Assembly (NCBI GenBank): GCA_039591615.1
Contig: JBDHDH010000027.1
Span: forward strand, 18,849 to 82,848
Origin: JBDHDH01 sp039591615
Lineage (GTDB): Bacteria > Gemmatimonadota > Gemmatimonadetes > Gemmatimonadales > GWC2-71-9
DNA: 64,000 nucleotides
Reading direction: 5' to 3'
The notes under the pieces are model-generated. The model did no database searches and was not told where the DNA came from. It was given only the letters and a program-made list of their open reading frames with translations. Each line of letters starts with the position of its first letter. Position 1 is the stretch's first letter. The position numbers and the translations under genes were made by a program. Positions 7,404 through 15,916 of the stretch are shown in pieces.

Positions 7404-8254
7404 TCACCATCCGCGTCGCTCACAGCCCCGACGCCGACGATGCGTTCATGTTCTATGCCCTCGCGGCAGGGAAGATTCCCACAGGGGATCGCCACTACGT
7501 CCATGAGCTCGCCGATATCGAGACCCTCAATCGCGGGGCCTTGGCGGGCGAGCTCGAGGTCACGGCAGTCTCCATCCACGCCTACGCCCACCTCGCTGAC
7601 CGCTACGCGCTGCTCTCCCACGGAGCGTCGATCGGGGACCGATATGGGCCCAGGCTCGTCGCCACCGAGCCAGCACCAGCAGACGTCTCGCGGGCCCTCG
7701 TGGGCAGGCAGGTGGCCATTCCCGGGGTCCTGACCACCGCGGCCCTCATGTTACGGATGTTCCAGCCGAGAATTGACATGGTGGTGACGCCGTTCGACGA
7801 GATAGAGGAGGCGGTTCTGACTGGACGGGTCGACGCGGGGCTGCTGATCCATGAGGGCCAGCTCACATATAACGACCGCGGCCTGCATCTGTGGGCCGAT
7901 ATGGGCGACTGGTGGTTTCGGGAAACCGGCCTCCCACTCCCCCTGGGCGGCAACGTCGTCCGGCGGGACCTCGGCGAAGACCTCATCCGGGAGATCTCGC
8001 GGGACCTGCGTGCGAGCATCTCCTACGGTCTGACCCATCGGGAGGAAGCGCTCGAATTCGCCATGGACTACGCGGGTGATCTCGAGGCGGACCGCGTGGA
8101 TCGCTTCGTGGCAATGTACGTGAACGAGTTCACCGTGGACTACGGCGATACGGGTCGCCGCGCTGTGCAGCACTTGCTGGACCGCGCATGGGAGCGCGGT
8201 CTCATTCCCGCTCGCGTCCCGGTGACATTCGTCGATGATGGAGCCGTGGTGTGA
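7400..8254 (+). CDS. mqnD: 1,4-dihydroxy-6-naphthoate synthase-type protein (MqnD/MqnA family)
   Basis: 284 residues with the periplasmic-binding-like fold of the MqnA/MqnD enzymes of the futalosine menaquinone pathway. The start RVAHSPDADDAFMFYAL matches the HSPDxDDxFM signature, and GLLIHEGQLTYNDRGLHLWA matches the MqnD central motif (IHE...T). GLPLPLGGNVVRR follows near residue 177. MqnD cleaves cyclic dehypoxanthinyl futalosine to 1,4-dihydroxy-6-naphthoate. There is no signal peptide, which fits a cytosolic enzyme and not a solute binder. The GTG start at 7400 overlaps the preceding stop. Other mqn genes are not in the window, so the route is inferred. Confidence 0.8.
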   Translation: MITIRVAHSPDADDAFMFYALAAGKIPTGDRHYVHELADIETLNRGALAGELEVTAVSIHAYAHLADRYALLSHGASIGDRYGPRLVATEPAPADVSRALVGRQVAIPGVLTTAALMLRMFQPRIDMVVTPFDEIEEAVLTGRVDAGLLIHEGQLTYNDRGLHLWADMGDWWFRETGLPLPLGGNVVRRDLGEDLIREISRDLRASISYGLTHREEALEFAMDYAGDLEADRVDRFVAMYVNEFTVDYGDTGRRAVQHLLDRAWERGLIPARVPVTFVDDGAVV

Positions 8255-8402
8255 GACTCAGGCCATTCGCAAGGGGGGGGGACTCGGCGTTGCCAAGATC
8301 GACTTTGCCTTGCATCGTAGGGTGCGCGTGTCGCCCCCTCGCTCACGCGGCATGAGTGCCTGATCGCCCTTGCCTACGAACACGCAGGATCGATCCGATA
8401 CC

Positions 8403-9485
8403 GTGACGGAATCGAATCCGACTGCCCAACCGACCCCCATCCTCATCGTGGATGACGAGGCGGCGTTGCGGGAAGCGCTGGCGCGATACCTTCGCGAGCA
8501 GGGCTTTGCGGTGACGACGGCCGGATCCGGCGCGGCTGCCCTCGACGAACTGCGGCGCAACAAGTTCCACCTCGCGCTCCTCGACATCCGAATGCCGGGC
8601 ATGAGCGGGATCGACACCGTCTCCGAGGCCCTGGACGTCGATCCCGATGTCGCCATCATCATGCTGAGCGCCGTGAGCGACGCGACCAGTGCGGCAAACT
8701 GCATGCAGCGCGGCGCCATGGACTACCTCACAAAACCGATCGAGCTGACGGACCTGATGGGCTCGGTGCGTCGCGTCCTGCGGAAACGGGACACGGTGAT
8801 TCAGAGCCGGGGTATCACGAGCTGGCTAAGGGAAGAGGTGCAGCGACGAGGCCAGGAGGTCGATCGAGAGCGGCACAAACAGGAGCAGATCACTCTGGCC
8901 ACCCTCGAGGCGCTGATCAACGCCCTCGAGGCCAAGAACGTGTACCTTCGGGGTCACTCGGCTCGGGTCGCCGCCCTCTCAGCCACCATCGCCCACCAGC
9001 TCGGCCTCCCGGATGAGCAGATCGAGCACGTGCGAATGGCGGGGCGGCTGCACGACCTCGGCAAGATCGGCATCCGCGAGGAGGTGTTAAATAAGGAAGG
9101 GCCCCTCAACGAAGAGGAGTACGAGCACGTTAAGCAGCACGTCGTCATCGGCTCGCAAATCCTCGCGCCCCTGGGACACCTGGGACCCGTTGTCGGCTAC
9201 GTGCGCAGCCACCATGAGCATTGGGACAGCACGGGATACCCTGACGGCCTGTCCGGTGAAGACATACCCCTCGGCGCCCGTATCATCTGCGCGGCGGAGG
9301 TGTACGACGCCCTCACCCAGGCACGGCCCTATCACGAGAAGCTCCGGCCGGAGGAAGCCACACAGCGAATGCGCCTCCTCGCGGGCGCCGTACTCGACCC
9401 AAGCGTCATGGACGCATTGGCCGCGGCGGTCGCCCGTCGACAAACCCTCGTTTTCCTTGACGAGGATCAGACACAGCCAACGTAG
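8403..9485 (+). CDS. Response regulator with HD-GYP output domain
   Basis: 360 residues from GTG 8403; an in-frame TTG at 8370 is an alternative. Residues 12-130 are a CheY-like receiver with acidic pair VDDEA, phospho-acceptor Asp in ALLDIRMPG and Lys in TKPIELTD. A coiled linker leads into an HD-GYP domain at about 165-335: HSARVAALS, LHDLGKIGI, HHEHWDSTGYPDGL and DALTQARPY. This is the RpfG-type architecture that hydrolyses cyclic di-GMP, and the metal-binding His and Asp are present. The partner histidine kinase is not in the window. The stop overlaps the start of the next gene. Confidence 0.9.
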   Translation: MTESNPTAQPTPILIVDDEAALREALARYLREQGFAVTTAGSGAAALDELRRNKFHLALLDIRMPGMSGIDTVSEALDVDPDVAIIMLSAVSDATSAANCMQRGAMDYLTKPIELTDLMGSVRRVLRKRDTVIQSRGITSWLREEVQRRGQEVDRERHKQEQITLATLEALINALEAKNVYLRGHSARVAALSATIAHQLGLPDEQIEHVRMAGRLHDLGKIGIREEVLNKEGPLNEEEYEHVKQHVVIGSQILAPLGHLGPVVGYVRSHHEHWDSTGYPDGLSGEDIPLGARIICAAEVYDALTQARPYHEKLRPEEATQRMRLLAGAVLDPSVMDALAAAVARRQTLVFLDEDQTQPT

Positions 9486-10557
9486 CGTCCCCCTCGTCGC
9501 GACGGCGGCCATCCTCCTCGCCCTGGCCGGCTGTACCCCTCGCCCGCGGCTGATAGCCGTCGCCACCGAGCACTCGGTGATCTTCTACGACGCCGCACTC
9601 AACCCTCGCGACACCGTGAACCTCCGAGAGATCACGAGGGGGGAGTTGGTGCCCCGGGCCATGCTCTTTGGCGGGGACGGTACGAGCGTCATCCTCGCCC
9701 TGGACGGCGGGACGGCAGGGACGCTGGTACAGGTAGGGCGGTTCGAGGGAACGCTTCTCAAGCAGATCGCACTCACCGGGGAACACCCGGATCAGATCGT
9801 GCCCTTTGCCGACGGGCACCGGTTCCTCACCCTCGGCAGGGCGGCGGAGAGCGCTGCGGATTCTGCACGCGGGGTGGCGAGCCTCGTATCCCTCTCTTTC
9901 CGGGAGGCTACCCGCGTCCGGCTCGGGCTGTGTGACGGTGACCCGGTTGGAGCCGCCGTCCACAGCGATGGGAAGAAGGCCTTTGTCGTGTGTGATACCG
10001 ACGCGGTCGTGGAGCTGGACGCAGAGCTGGGTCGCGTCGTGCGGCACAGCCGTCTCGATCCGACCAATTCGAACGCCGGTCGGTGTGGAGCCGCGGGGAT
10101 CGCCCTCTCCCCCAACGAGACGTTGTTGCTCGTTCCGTGCCGGCTATCGGGCTGGCTGCTCTACCTCGACCGCGTGACGCTGGCACCGTTCGATTCGGTG
10201 GCGATAGGTCCTGGTGGCCAACGCCTCCTCGTATCCTCCCGACTCCAGGGCACCCTGTTGATATCCGGAGACCGACAGCTCCTGCGGGTTGTCCTGTCAG
10301 CACACCGCGTGGACACGCTGGCGACCCTCCCAGGCCCGGTCCGCGCCTTCGCCCGGAGCGCCGATGCTCGCTCGGTGTATGGCGCCCTTGGCGACGGAAC
10401 GAATGGCCTCGTGAGGCTCGATCTCACTACGGGTATTGCCGTTGCCAAGGCCACGGGGCCACCAGGAGTCGGCGCCATCGCCGTATGGCCGGGCGTCGAA
10501 GCTCCCGTGATGACCTGGCTCGCGGAACCGCCGGCTCGGGGCCACCCAGCGCCGTAA
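9457..10557 (+). CDS. Beta-propeller lipoprotein, hypothetical
   Basis: About 366 residues from a TTG at 9457, the only start that keeps a full lipoprotein signal: basic RIRHSQR, hydrophobic LVATAAILLALAGC with the lipobox Cys near residue 26. The start overlaps the HD-GYP gene by 29 bases. The mature part has repeated four-strand blades (VIFYDAALNPRDTVNL, VVCDTDAVVELDAELG, LLISGDRQLLRVV) as in WD40/YVTN-type propellers. The likely role is an outer-membrane or periplasmic binding scaffold; no enzyme motif is visible. Confidence 0.7.
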   Translation: MTRIRHSQRSVPLVATAAILLALAGCTPRPRLIAVATEHSVIFYDAALNPRDTVNLREITRGELVPRAMLFGGDGTSVILALDGGTAGTLVQVGRFEGTLLKQIALTGEHPDQIVPFADGHRFLTLGRAAESAADSARGVASLVSLSFREATRVRLGLCDGDPVGAAVHSDGKKAFVVCDTDAVVELDAELGRVVRHSRLDPTNSNAGRCGAAGIALSPNETLLLVPCRLSGWLLYLDRVTLAPFDSVAIGPGGQRLLVSSRLQGTLLISGDRQLLRVVLSAHRVDTLATLPGPVRAFARSADARSVYGALGDGTNGLVRLDLTTGIAVAKATGPPGVGAIAVWPGVEAPVMTWLAEPPARGHPAP

Positions 10558-10884
10558 GGGCCCAGGATCTCAGGCCACAGAGCGCACAGAGTGAAGACGG
10601 AGGTCACAGAGAGGGTCGTGGCGGCCTCCGATGATCCGCCCGGTGCGGCCACGTGATGATGCCGGCCAATCTTTCGACTGCCGCCACCGAACAGAGCCGC
10701 CCGTCCCCGAGAATCCCGGACCCAAAAGAACAACCCGGGCCCAGAGGACCCGGGTTGTGGGCCGAGCGACGCCGCCGTCACACGCCGCGCGCGGCCACCT
10801 TCGCGAGATAATGAGGGTGAGATCGGAGCCTCTCGCCAGGCTCCGAATCGATAACGTCTCACCGGCGGAGCTGGTTCCCAGAGG
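10558..10884. other. Non-coding interval with a terminator and repeat remnant
   Basis: No supported gene. It holds the hairpin at 10730-10758 and, near 10573-10612, three scattered CACAGAG heptamers that look like the relic of a short tandem repeat. Confidence 0.6.
10730..10758 (-). terminator. Rho-independent terminator of the pseudopilin gene
   Basis: A perfect 10-bp inverted repeat (ACAACCCGGG and CCCGGGTTGT) with a 9-base loop. Read on the minus strand the hairpin is followed by TCTTTTGGG, a short T-rich run. It lies 127 bases beyond the stop of the gene at 10885. Confidence 0.75.
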
Positions 10885-11313
10885 TCAGGGCCAGAGCTTC
10901 AGCCGCCCGAGTCGGGAGGTCGTCAAGGATTCGGCGGCGGCTCCGCGCCGAAGGACCAATTTGGTGTTGGCAGGCCCCCAGCCGATGCCGGTCGGAGCCA
11001 GTCGTATCACCCGACGGGACGCCGCCAGCGAGACGCCATGGCGACCGGGGCCCGGGTGGCGGAGAAAAGCCGAGTCTGAGGGACCCTCGAACACCGCCCA
11101 CAGCGAATCCTGTGAGAACTCGATCCGTACGCGTCGGGCTCGGAAAACGGCCCCAAGTCTGGCTCTCGAGTAGAACATCGCCAGTTCCCTGGCGGCACGC
11201 TGTGTGAGGAGGCTGTCACGCCAGCCAACGACCCGCGGTGTGGTAACGAGAAGGACGATCCCCAGGATCGCCAAGACGGTGAGCATTTCCAGGATCGTGA
11301 TCCCGCGTCGCAT
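10885..11313 (-). CDS. Type IV pseudopilin, GspH/FimT family
   Basis: 142 residues from ATG 11313. The prepilin leader is MRRG with cleavage before ITILEMLTVLAILGIVLL: Glu at +5 and a hydrophobic helix, both standard for class III signal peptides cut by prepilin peptidase. The C-terminal part (RARLGAVFRARRVRIEFS, GVSLAASRRVIRLAPTGIGW) fits the GspH/FimT beta-sandwich of minor pseudopilins. No other type II secretion or type IV pilus gene is nearby, so it is an orphan minor pilin. The frame extends upstream without a leader, so 11313 is the start. Confidence 0.85.
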   Translation of the reverse strand: MRRGITILEMLTVLAILGIVLLVTTPRVVGWRDSLLTQRAARELAMFYSRARLGAVFRARRVRIEFSQDSLWAVFEGPSDSAFLRHPGPGRHGVSLAASRRVIRLAPTGIGWGPANTKLVLRRGAAAESLTTSRLGRLKLWP

Positions 11314-11625
11314 GGACGAGGATACGGAGGACCGACGGTCCGGGCATACCTGGAAACGCGCTCGTCGGTGCAGTTGGCTGCAGGCCAAAACGCTCCGATC
11401 TCACCCTGTGTCACTCCGACGACATTCACGGGATTCTGCATTTGGCGACGTCGGCCTGGTGTCTGATCACATCTCCCCCCCAAACGGGCAATCTCATTTG
11501 GTCATAAAGAGTTAGACTACGTCCCCCATACGGTCGGCACTCGGTACACAACTTGCCCCATCTAAGGACGTGCGAATCGGACGGTAGGAGGCCGTCCCGC
11601 CCGCGCGTGCATTCGGGACGGTGGA
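11314..11625. other. Non-coding interval between divergent genes
   Basis: No gene supported. An 8-bp inverted repeat (CCGTCCCG at 11592-11599, CGGGACGG at 11614-11621) ends this interval and could be an operator or leader hairpin for the TPR gene. The stretch 11480-11520 is relatively AT-rich and may carry the pseudopilin promoter. Confidence 0.4.
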
Positions 11626-11684
11626 TTGCGTTGGCGCCCACTGAGTCCAATCGCAAGTGGCCGGCCGCATCCCTATGCCCGCCC

Positions 11685-11713
11685 TTGCCCGACCTGTGGG
11701 CGAGAACCATACT
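11685..11713 (+). promoter_or_regulatory. Possible sigma-70 promoter of the TPR gene
   Basis: TTGCCC (11685-11690), a 17-base spacer and CATACT (11708-11713): four of six matches at each element with ideal spacing, 48 bases before the GTG at 11761. It overlaps an upstream open frame, which argues for the later start. Confidence 0.35.
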
Positions 11714-11760
11714 TGCGGGGATTTTTCAATGCTGAGCACCGAGCGAGGAATCATCTACTC

Positions 11761-13053
11761 GTGACGGAAGCCCGGAAGCACGGCCAGTCGGATCTCCCCA
11801 GCGCCTTCCACGACGCGTTCCTGGCCCGCGCCGCGAACGCCGGCGATGAGCACATCAAGACGTGCGCCATGGCCGCCTTCCTGACGCTTCGTCTCGTCGA
11901 TCAGCTTGCCAAGGCTGGCCCTTCGGCGCCGGGGGCAGCCTCGCGAAAGTACCAGGTCAAGTCGACGAGCGACTTCGTGTCGCAGATCTGTCCCCGCACC
12001 ACCGAAGTCAATCACCTCGCAGAACTCGTCCGGGTCGCATCCGGCGCAACTCAGGCAGGCTTCGTGCGGGTCCTCTACCCGCCCATGCTGGCCTTTGCGT
12101 ACTGGCTCGAGGAGCAGCTGCGTTTGGATGAGGCGCTCGACGTGCTGGATACGGCGCTACGGATGAGTGATGGGCGTGTGGCGGATGAGGAGATAGCCAC
12201 GCAGCTCCAGCGGGCGCGGGCGTTGCGGCGGGCGGGCCGCCTCGAGGAGGCCGGTGAAGGCTACGCCAAAGCCGGCGCTCTAGCCATCGCCATCGCCGAC
12301 CATCGTTCGGAGTTGCTGAGCCGGATCGGTCGGGCCATCGTATTGCAGAAGACCGGGAACCTACCCGAGTCGGAACGTGTGCTGCGGGAGGTTCTGGAAG
12401 ACGCTCGGGCTCTGGGTGATCGCGACACGGAAGCTCGGGCCTGTCACGACCTCGCTGTTGCCCTGGCCCGGCGTGAACGCCACGCCGAGGGGGTGCCTCT
12501 TGCCTTTCGGGCCTACGAGCTGTACGAGCACCCGACGCACCGGGCCCGTGCGCTCAGCGATACCGGAACGCTCTTGAACGAACTGGGCCACTACTCGGCT
12601 GCCAAGGACGCCCTGACACTCGTCGTGGGAAGCCGCCCGCCGACCGACCTCCTCCTGCTCGCAAAGCTGGAGCTCCTGGACGTGGGCGCGCAGATAGGCG
12701 ATCGTATCTCTTTCGAGCGCTGGCGGAAGGAGCTCGCGGCCGATCGGGATCTGATGCCGCCCGACGTCCAGGTGGATTTCGCTATGAAGCTCGGCGCGGG
12801 ACTGGCGGCGTTCGACCGTTCGACGGATGCGCTGGCCGAGTTGGACCGCGCTATCGCCCTCGCGGAACGACACGGGCTCGGCGAGAGCGTTTTCAGGGCG
12901 GAGCGCCTCCTGAACGAGGTGCGGGAGCACCGGTCGCGTCAGCACGACGCCGCGGCGCCCCCGTCACCTTTGGCGCCATCACCCGAACTGCAGCGGGCCA
13001 TCGACTCGCTGCGCCGTCTGCGCGAGAGTCAGGGGACGGCCGCTGTTTCGTGA
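11761..13053 (+). CDS. Tetratricopeptide-repeat protein, hypothetical
   Basis: 430 residues from GTG 11761; the frame is open back to a TTG at 11626, whose extra segment contains CPTCG. An N-terminal helical region (FHDAFLARAANAGDEHIKTC) precedes several TPR hairpins from about residue 130 to 400: ALDVLDTALRMSDGR, AGRLEEAGEGYAKAGALAI, LPESERVLREVLEDARALGD, YSAAKDALTL and DALAELDRAIALAERHGLG. There is no signal peptide, so it is cytosolic. It is the first gene of a regulatory cluster and may be a protein-protein scaffold or sensor for the downstream regulators; that is inference from position. Confidence 0.75.
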   Translation: MTEARKHGQSDLPSAFHDAFLARAANAGDEHIKTCAMAAFLTLRLVDQLAKAGPSAPGAASRKYQVKSTSDFVSQICPRTTEVNHLAELVRVASGATQAGFVRVLYPPMLAFAYWLEEQLRLDEALDVLDTALRMSDGRVADEEIATQLQRARALRRAGRLEEAGEGYAKAGALAIAIADHRSELLSRIGRAIVLQKTGNLPESERVLREVLEDARALGDRDTEARACHDLAVALARRERHAEGVPLAFRAYELYEHPTHRARALSDTGTLLNELGHYSAAKDALTLVVGSRPPTDLLLLAKLELLDVGAQIGDRISFERWRKELAADRDLMPPDVQVDFAMKLGAGLAAFDRSTDALAELDRAIALAERHGLGESVFRAERLLNEVREHRSRQHDAAAPPSPLAPSPELQRAIDSLRRLRESQGTAAVS

Positions 13054-13068
13054 GACGGATTCCGGTCG

Positions 13069-13221
13069 CTACGTATCGGAGTTCGAATAACCCGCGTTGA
13101 AGCAGGCGCTGTCCTCGCCGCTGCAGGTGTCCAACGGCGCCACCGGGTTCGCGCAGGCGGCGGCTCCGAGTGCCACGGAGGCGAGAAGAGCGAACGCATA
13201 CAACCGAATGCGACGCGTCAT
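13069..13221 (-). CDS. 50-residue secreted microprotein, hypothetical
   Basis: ATG 13221 to TAG 13069, with GGAGG six bases upstream on the minus strand. Residues 1-23 form a signal sequence: MTRRIRLYAF, then a hydrophobic ASVALGAAAC. The Cys at 23 could be lipidated, though its lipobox (AAAC) is imperfect. The mature peptide has two further Cys (LDTCSGEDSACFNAG) that could form a disulfide. It lies convergent to the TPR gene stop (16 bases) and divergent from the AraC-type gene. The family is unknown. The short length makes it easy to miss; the ribosome-binding site and the clean signal support it. Confidence 0.65.
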   Translation of the reverse strand: MTRRIRLYAFALLASVALGAAACANPVAPLDTCSGEDSACFNAGYSNSDT

Positions 13222-13329
13222 GGGTCCTCCCGGGTGTGAGGAACTGCGATCGTGAAGATGTCGTGAAGAAGCGCGGGGAACGCCTATTCTAAGCTTTGCA
13301 TCGGCGTCCGTACGTTGCGTAGGCCCATA

Positions 13330-13357
13330 TTGGGACTTCAGGTGTCATTTTTGGGAC
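13330..13357 (+). promoter_or_regulatory. Direct-repeat operator candidate for the AraC-type regulator
   Basis: TTGGGAC occurs at 13330 and again at 13351, exactly 21 bp (two helical turns) apart, in the 140 bases between the microprotein and the AraC-type gene. AraC-family proteins commonly bind direct repeats with this spacing. The second copy is 4 bases before the GTG start at 13362, so bound protein would block its own expression. Confidence 0.4.
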
Positions 13358-13361
13358 ATTC

Positions 13362-14162
13362 GTGCTGGTCCTTGCAGCTGTACCCGACGATTTTGCCCGG
13401 CGCTTGGGGCGCGCAGCCGGACAGCGCTTCACGTTCCTGTGGGTGTCCTCCTGGACGGATGCCATCGATGCCATCCGTCAGGAGCCCCTGGAGCTTGCTG
13501 TGGTCGACCCGGGGCTCGAGGACATCCCCAGGGGTCACGAGATCGAGCGGATTCGGGTATTGTTTCCGTCTCTCCCCCTGGTGCTCTACACGAGGCTGTC
13601 GCCAAGCACCGTGCCGGTGCTGCTGCAGCTCGGGCGTGCAGGGATCCAGGAGGTGGTGGTGGCGGGACACGACGATCACCCCGACCGCCTGCGCCAGCTG
13701 TTGGCGGAGGAAGTGGCGGGCTCGATTTCCCGGCAGCTCATCGAGGAAATGGACGATCTGCTGTCGGACTGTCCCGGTGAGCTCCGCTGGGCTATCGAGA
13801 CCACGATTCGTGAGCCGGCAACGCTCCACACGGTTGCCGACCTGGCGAGGCGGGCGCGCATCGACCGGAGAACGTGTGCGCGGTGGTTCACGAAGGCATG
13901 CCTCCCACCGCCTAGCGTGATGCTGATGGTGTTCAGGGTGATGTATGCGCACCGGCTGTTGCAGGATCCCGGGTACACGGTGGAAGATGTGGCGACCAAG
14001 TTGGGGTATGCGAAAGCACGGTCTTTCGCCCAGAACGTGAAGGACGTCTTTGGGATGACACCAGGGGAGCTCCGGGTGTCGTTGACAGCTGGGGACGCAC
14101 TGAGCATCGTCCGCGAGCGGTACTTCCGGAGGGAAGACCCATCACTGGCAACCGCGTCATGA
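13362..14162 (+). CDS. AraC-family regulator with degenerate receiver domain
   Basis: 266 residues from GTG 13362. Residues 1-115 look like a receiver fold (LVLAAVPDDFARRLG, ELAVVDPGLEDIPRG, PLVLYTRLSP) but lack the usual acidic pair and a clear lysine switch, so phosphorylation is doubtful. Residues 145-245 contain two helix-turn-helix motifs of AraC type: HTVADLARRARIDRRTCARW and YTVEDVATKLGYAKARSFAQ, then DVFGMTPGELR. It overlaps the next response regulator by four bases (ATGA). The start codon has no Shine-Dalgarno sequence and abuts the direct repeat, which fits tight autoregulation. Confidence 0.8.
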   Translation: MLVLAAVPDDFARRLGRAAGQRFTFLWVSSWTDAIDAIRQEPLELAVVDPGLEDIPRGHEIERIRVLFPSLPLVLYTRLSPSTVPVLLQLGRAGIQEVVVAGHDDHPDRLRQLLAEEVAGSISRQLIEEMDDLLSDCPGELRWAIETTIREPATLHTVADLARRARIDRRTCARWFTKACLPPPSVMLMVFRVMYAHRLLQDPGYTVEDVATKLGYAKARSFAQNVKDVFGMTPGELRVSLTAGDALSIVRERYFRREDPSLATAS

Positions 14163-14554
14163 GATCGCTTCGCGTCCTCGTCGTGGACGATGACCCGAGC
14201 GTACGCCGGGTGCTGGAGCGGGCTCTGGAATTGCGGGGGCATGAACCGCTCCTGGCTGCGCGGGGCGAAGCGGCCATCGAGCTGCTGCGCTCCCACGAGG
14301 TCGATGTGGTCCTGATGGATTTGCGGATGCCCAGCATGTCGGGGAAGACGCTGTTTCACGTGATTGCGAGCCAATGGCCGCAGCTCGCCACTCGTACCGT
14401 AATCATGAGCGGGGATCCGGACTCCCGAGATCATGAGGAGTGGCTGAGCCTGAACAACCTTCCGGTGATCAACAAGCCGTTCGAGCTGTCGGATCTGTTC
14501 GCCCTCATCGAACGCCTCCTGACAGACGAACGCCGTCAAGCGAATGGGAGCTGA
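14159..14554 (+). CDS. Single-domain response regulator
   Basis: 131 residues, receiver domain only. Key residues are present: VVDDDPS acidic pair near residue 9, phospho-acceptor Asp in VVLMDLRMPS near 55, Thr/Ser in TVIMSGD, and Lys in INKPFELSD near 105. With no output domain it probably relays a phosphoryl group or acts by protein contact, perhaps with the AraC-type protein upstream, whose own receiver is degenerate. It overlaps that gene by four bases, so their amounts are coupled. Confidence 0.9.
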   Translation: MRSLRVLVVDDDPSVRRVLERALELRGHEPLLAARGEAAIELLRSHEVDVVLMDLRMPSMSGKTLFHVIASQWPQLATRTVIMSGDPDSRDHEEWLSLNNLPVINKPFELSDLFALIERLLTDERRQANGS

Positions 14555-14555
14555 G

Positions 14556-15275
14556 ATGGGTCCAAGCGGCGTACGAGCGAGCGATCCCTTGAGCGCATTG
14601 CGCGAGTACCGGAATCTGGCTCCGTGGAATCTGCGGGATCTCGCCGAGCTCGCGGGCGCAATCCTCGAGGCTTCTGGTGTCCGCCCCATCAACGCGGCCG
14701 CCAGCGCCCGGCCAAACGAGCGTACGATTCGGTTCTACGTCACCCGCGGACTGGTAACTCCACCGGAGGGGCGGGGTACGGCGGCAATCTACGCGTATCG
14801 GCATCTGCTTCAGGTGCTGCGGATCAAGCTTCGGCAGATGGAGGGGGCAACCCTCGCGGCCATCGCTCAAGAGCTTACGGAGATGACTGGCGACGTGCTC
14901 GAGCGACGTGTGGCGGCGGCGCTCGGGGACAGTCTACCCATGCCGGACCAGCTGCCGCGCTCGGAAGAGGAAGCGGCGCCGCGCGGCCGGGGGGGCCGGC
15001 TGTACCGAGCGTGGTCCGCCGATCCCAGCGAGCACGTCTCCTCGGATGAGGCGCCCGAAGAACGACGGCCGACGAGCTGGAGCCACATCCCCATCGCGCC
15101 GGGTGTCGAACTCCACCTCCACGCGGACCACCCGCTGGCACGGGCTCGGGAGCGGAGCGGCGAGCTCGCCGACGCGATCCGTCTCGCGCTCTCCCGGATG
15201 TTGGCACGTGGCCGCGCCGTGCCCGAAAAGTCCTCCACGTCCGACCGGGCCGACACCATTCGGACGCGTACATAA
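14556..15275 (+). CDS. MerR-family-like regulator
   Basis: 239 residues from ATG 14556, which has GGGAG six bases upstream; the ATG at 14544 overlaps the preceding gene further. Residues 45-115 form a MerR-type winged helix: NERTIRFYVTRGLVTPPEGR, AIYAYRHLLQVLRIKLRQME, ATLAAIAQELTEMT. The Tyr-Arg-Gly turn is typical (YVTRGLV for Y..GL). The C-terminal region is rich in acidic and basic residues, with a later segment (GVELHLHADHPLARARERSG) of possible ligand-binding role. It ends the regulatory cluster; the target is unknown. Confidence 0.75.
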   Translation: MGPSGVRASDPLSALREYRNLAPWNLRDLAELAGAILEASGVRPINAAASARPNERTIRFYVTRGLVTPPEGRGTAAIYAYRHLLQVLRIKLRQMEGATLAAIAQELTEMTGDVLERRVAAALGDSLPMPDQLPRSEEEAAPRGRGGRLYRAWSADPSEHVSSDEAPEERRPTSWSHIPIAPGVELHLHADHPLARARERSGELADAIRLALSRMLARGRAVPEKSSTSDRADTIRTRT

Positions 15276-15328
15276 CCCCCCGCGGGTTCGCCCGCGTCAC
15301 TCTGACAACACCGGGAGGCGATTGCTCC

Positions 15329-15916
15329 ATGTCCTGGTTCTTCCTGGTCGTCATCGTCGTCGTCGTTCTGTGGGCGATCTATGCGTACAACGCGCTGATC
15401 AATCTCAAGGGCCAGACGCTCAACGCCTGGAAGCAGATCGATGTCCAGCTGAAGCGGCGCCATGACTTGATCCCCAATCTGGTGGAAGCGGTGCGAGGGG
15501 CCATGGAGTTCGAGCGCGAGACCCTCGAGGCTGTGATCGAGGCCCGGAACCAGGCCGTGAAGATCCAGGCGACCGCCGGGCCCACGTCGGGTGTCAAACA
15601 GCTGGCCGGTGCGGAGGCGGCGTTGACCAGCGCGCTGGGTCGCTTGAACGTTGTGGTGGAACGGTATCCGGAGCTCAAGGCCACGGGCAACGTCGGCCAG
15701 CTGCAAGAGGAGCTCACATCGACGGAGAACCGCGTGGCGTTCGCGCGGCAACTCTACAACGACACGGCGACGACGTACAACGTCAAGCAGCAGCAGATCC
15801 CGTGGAACCTGGTGGCCGGCTTCGCCAAAGCCGAACAGGTGGAGCTCTGGGAGATCACCGAGGAGCGTGAGCGCGAGGTGCCCAAGGTCGATCTCTCCAT
15901 GAAACCCAAGCAGTGA
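15329..15916 (+). CDS. lemA: LemA family protein
   Basis: 195 residues. One N-terminal membrane helix (WFFLVVIVVVVLWAIYAY) is followed by the LemA helical bundle: YNALINLKGQTLNAWKQIDV, LKRRHDLIPNLVEAVRG, TENRVAFARQLYND and TYNVKQQQIPWNLVAGF. These are hallmark LemA sequences and the length is normal. The family is membrane-anchored with the bundle outside; its role is unclear but it is often paired with a membrane protease or a TPM protein. Here its stop overlaps the M48 protease start by four bases (GTGA), supporting a shared complex. Confidence 0.93.
   Translation: MSWFFLVVIVVVVLWAIYAYNALINLKGQTLNAWKQIDVQLKRRHDLIPNLVEAVRGAMEFERETLEAVIEARNQAVKIQATAGPTSGVKQLAGAEAALTSALGRLNVVVERYPELKATGNVGQLQEELTSTENRVAFARQLYNDTATTYNVKQQQIPWNLVAGFAKAEQVELWEITEEREREVPKVDLSMKPKQ

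Noticed and set aside
10573..10612. CACAGAG repeat
   Set aside because: Only three scattered copies, too few to call an array; noted as a remnant.
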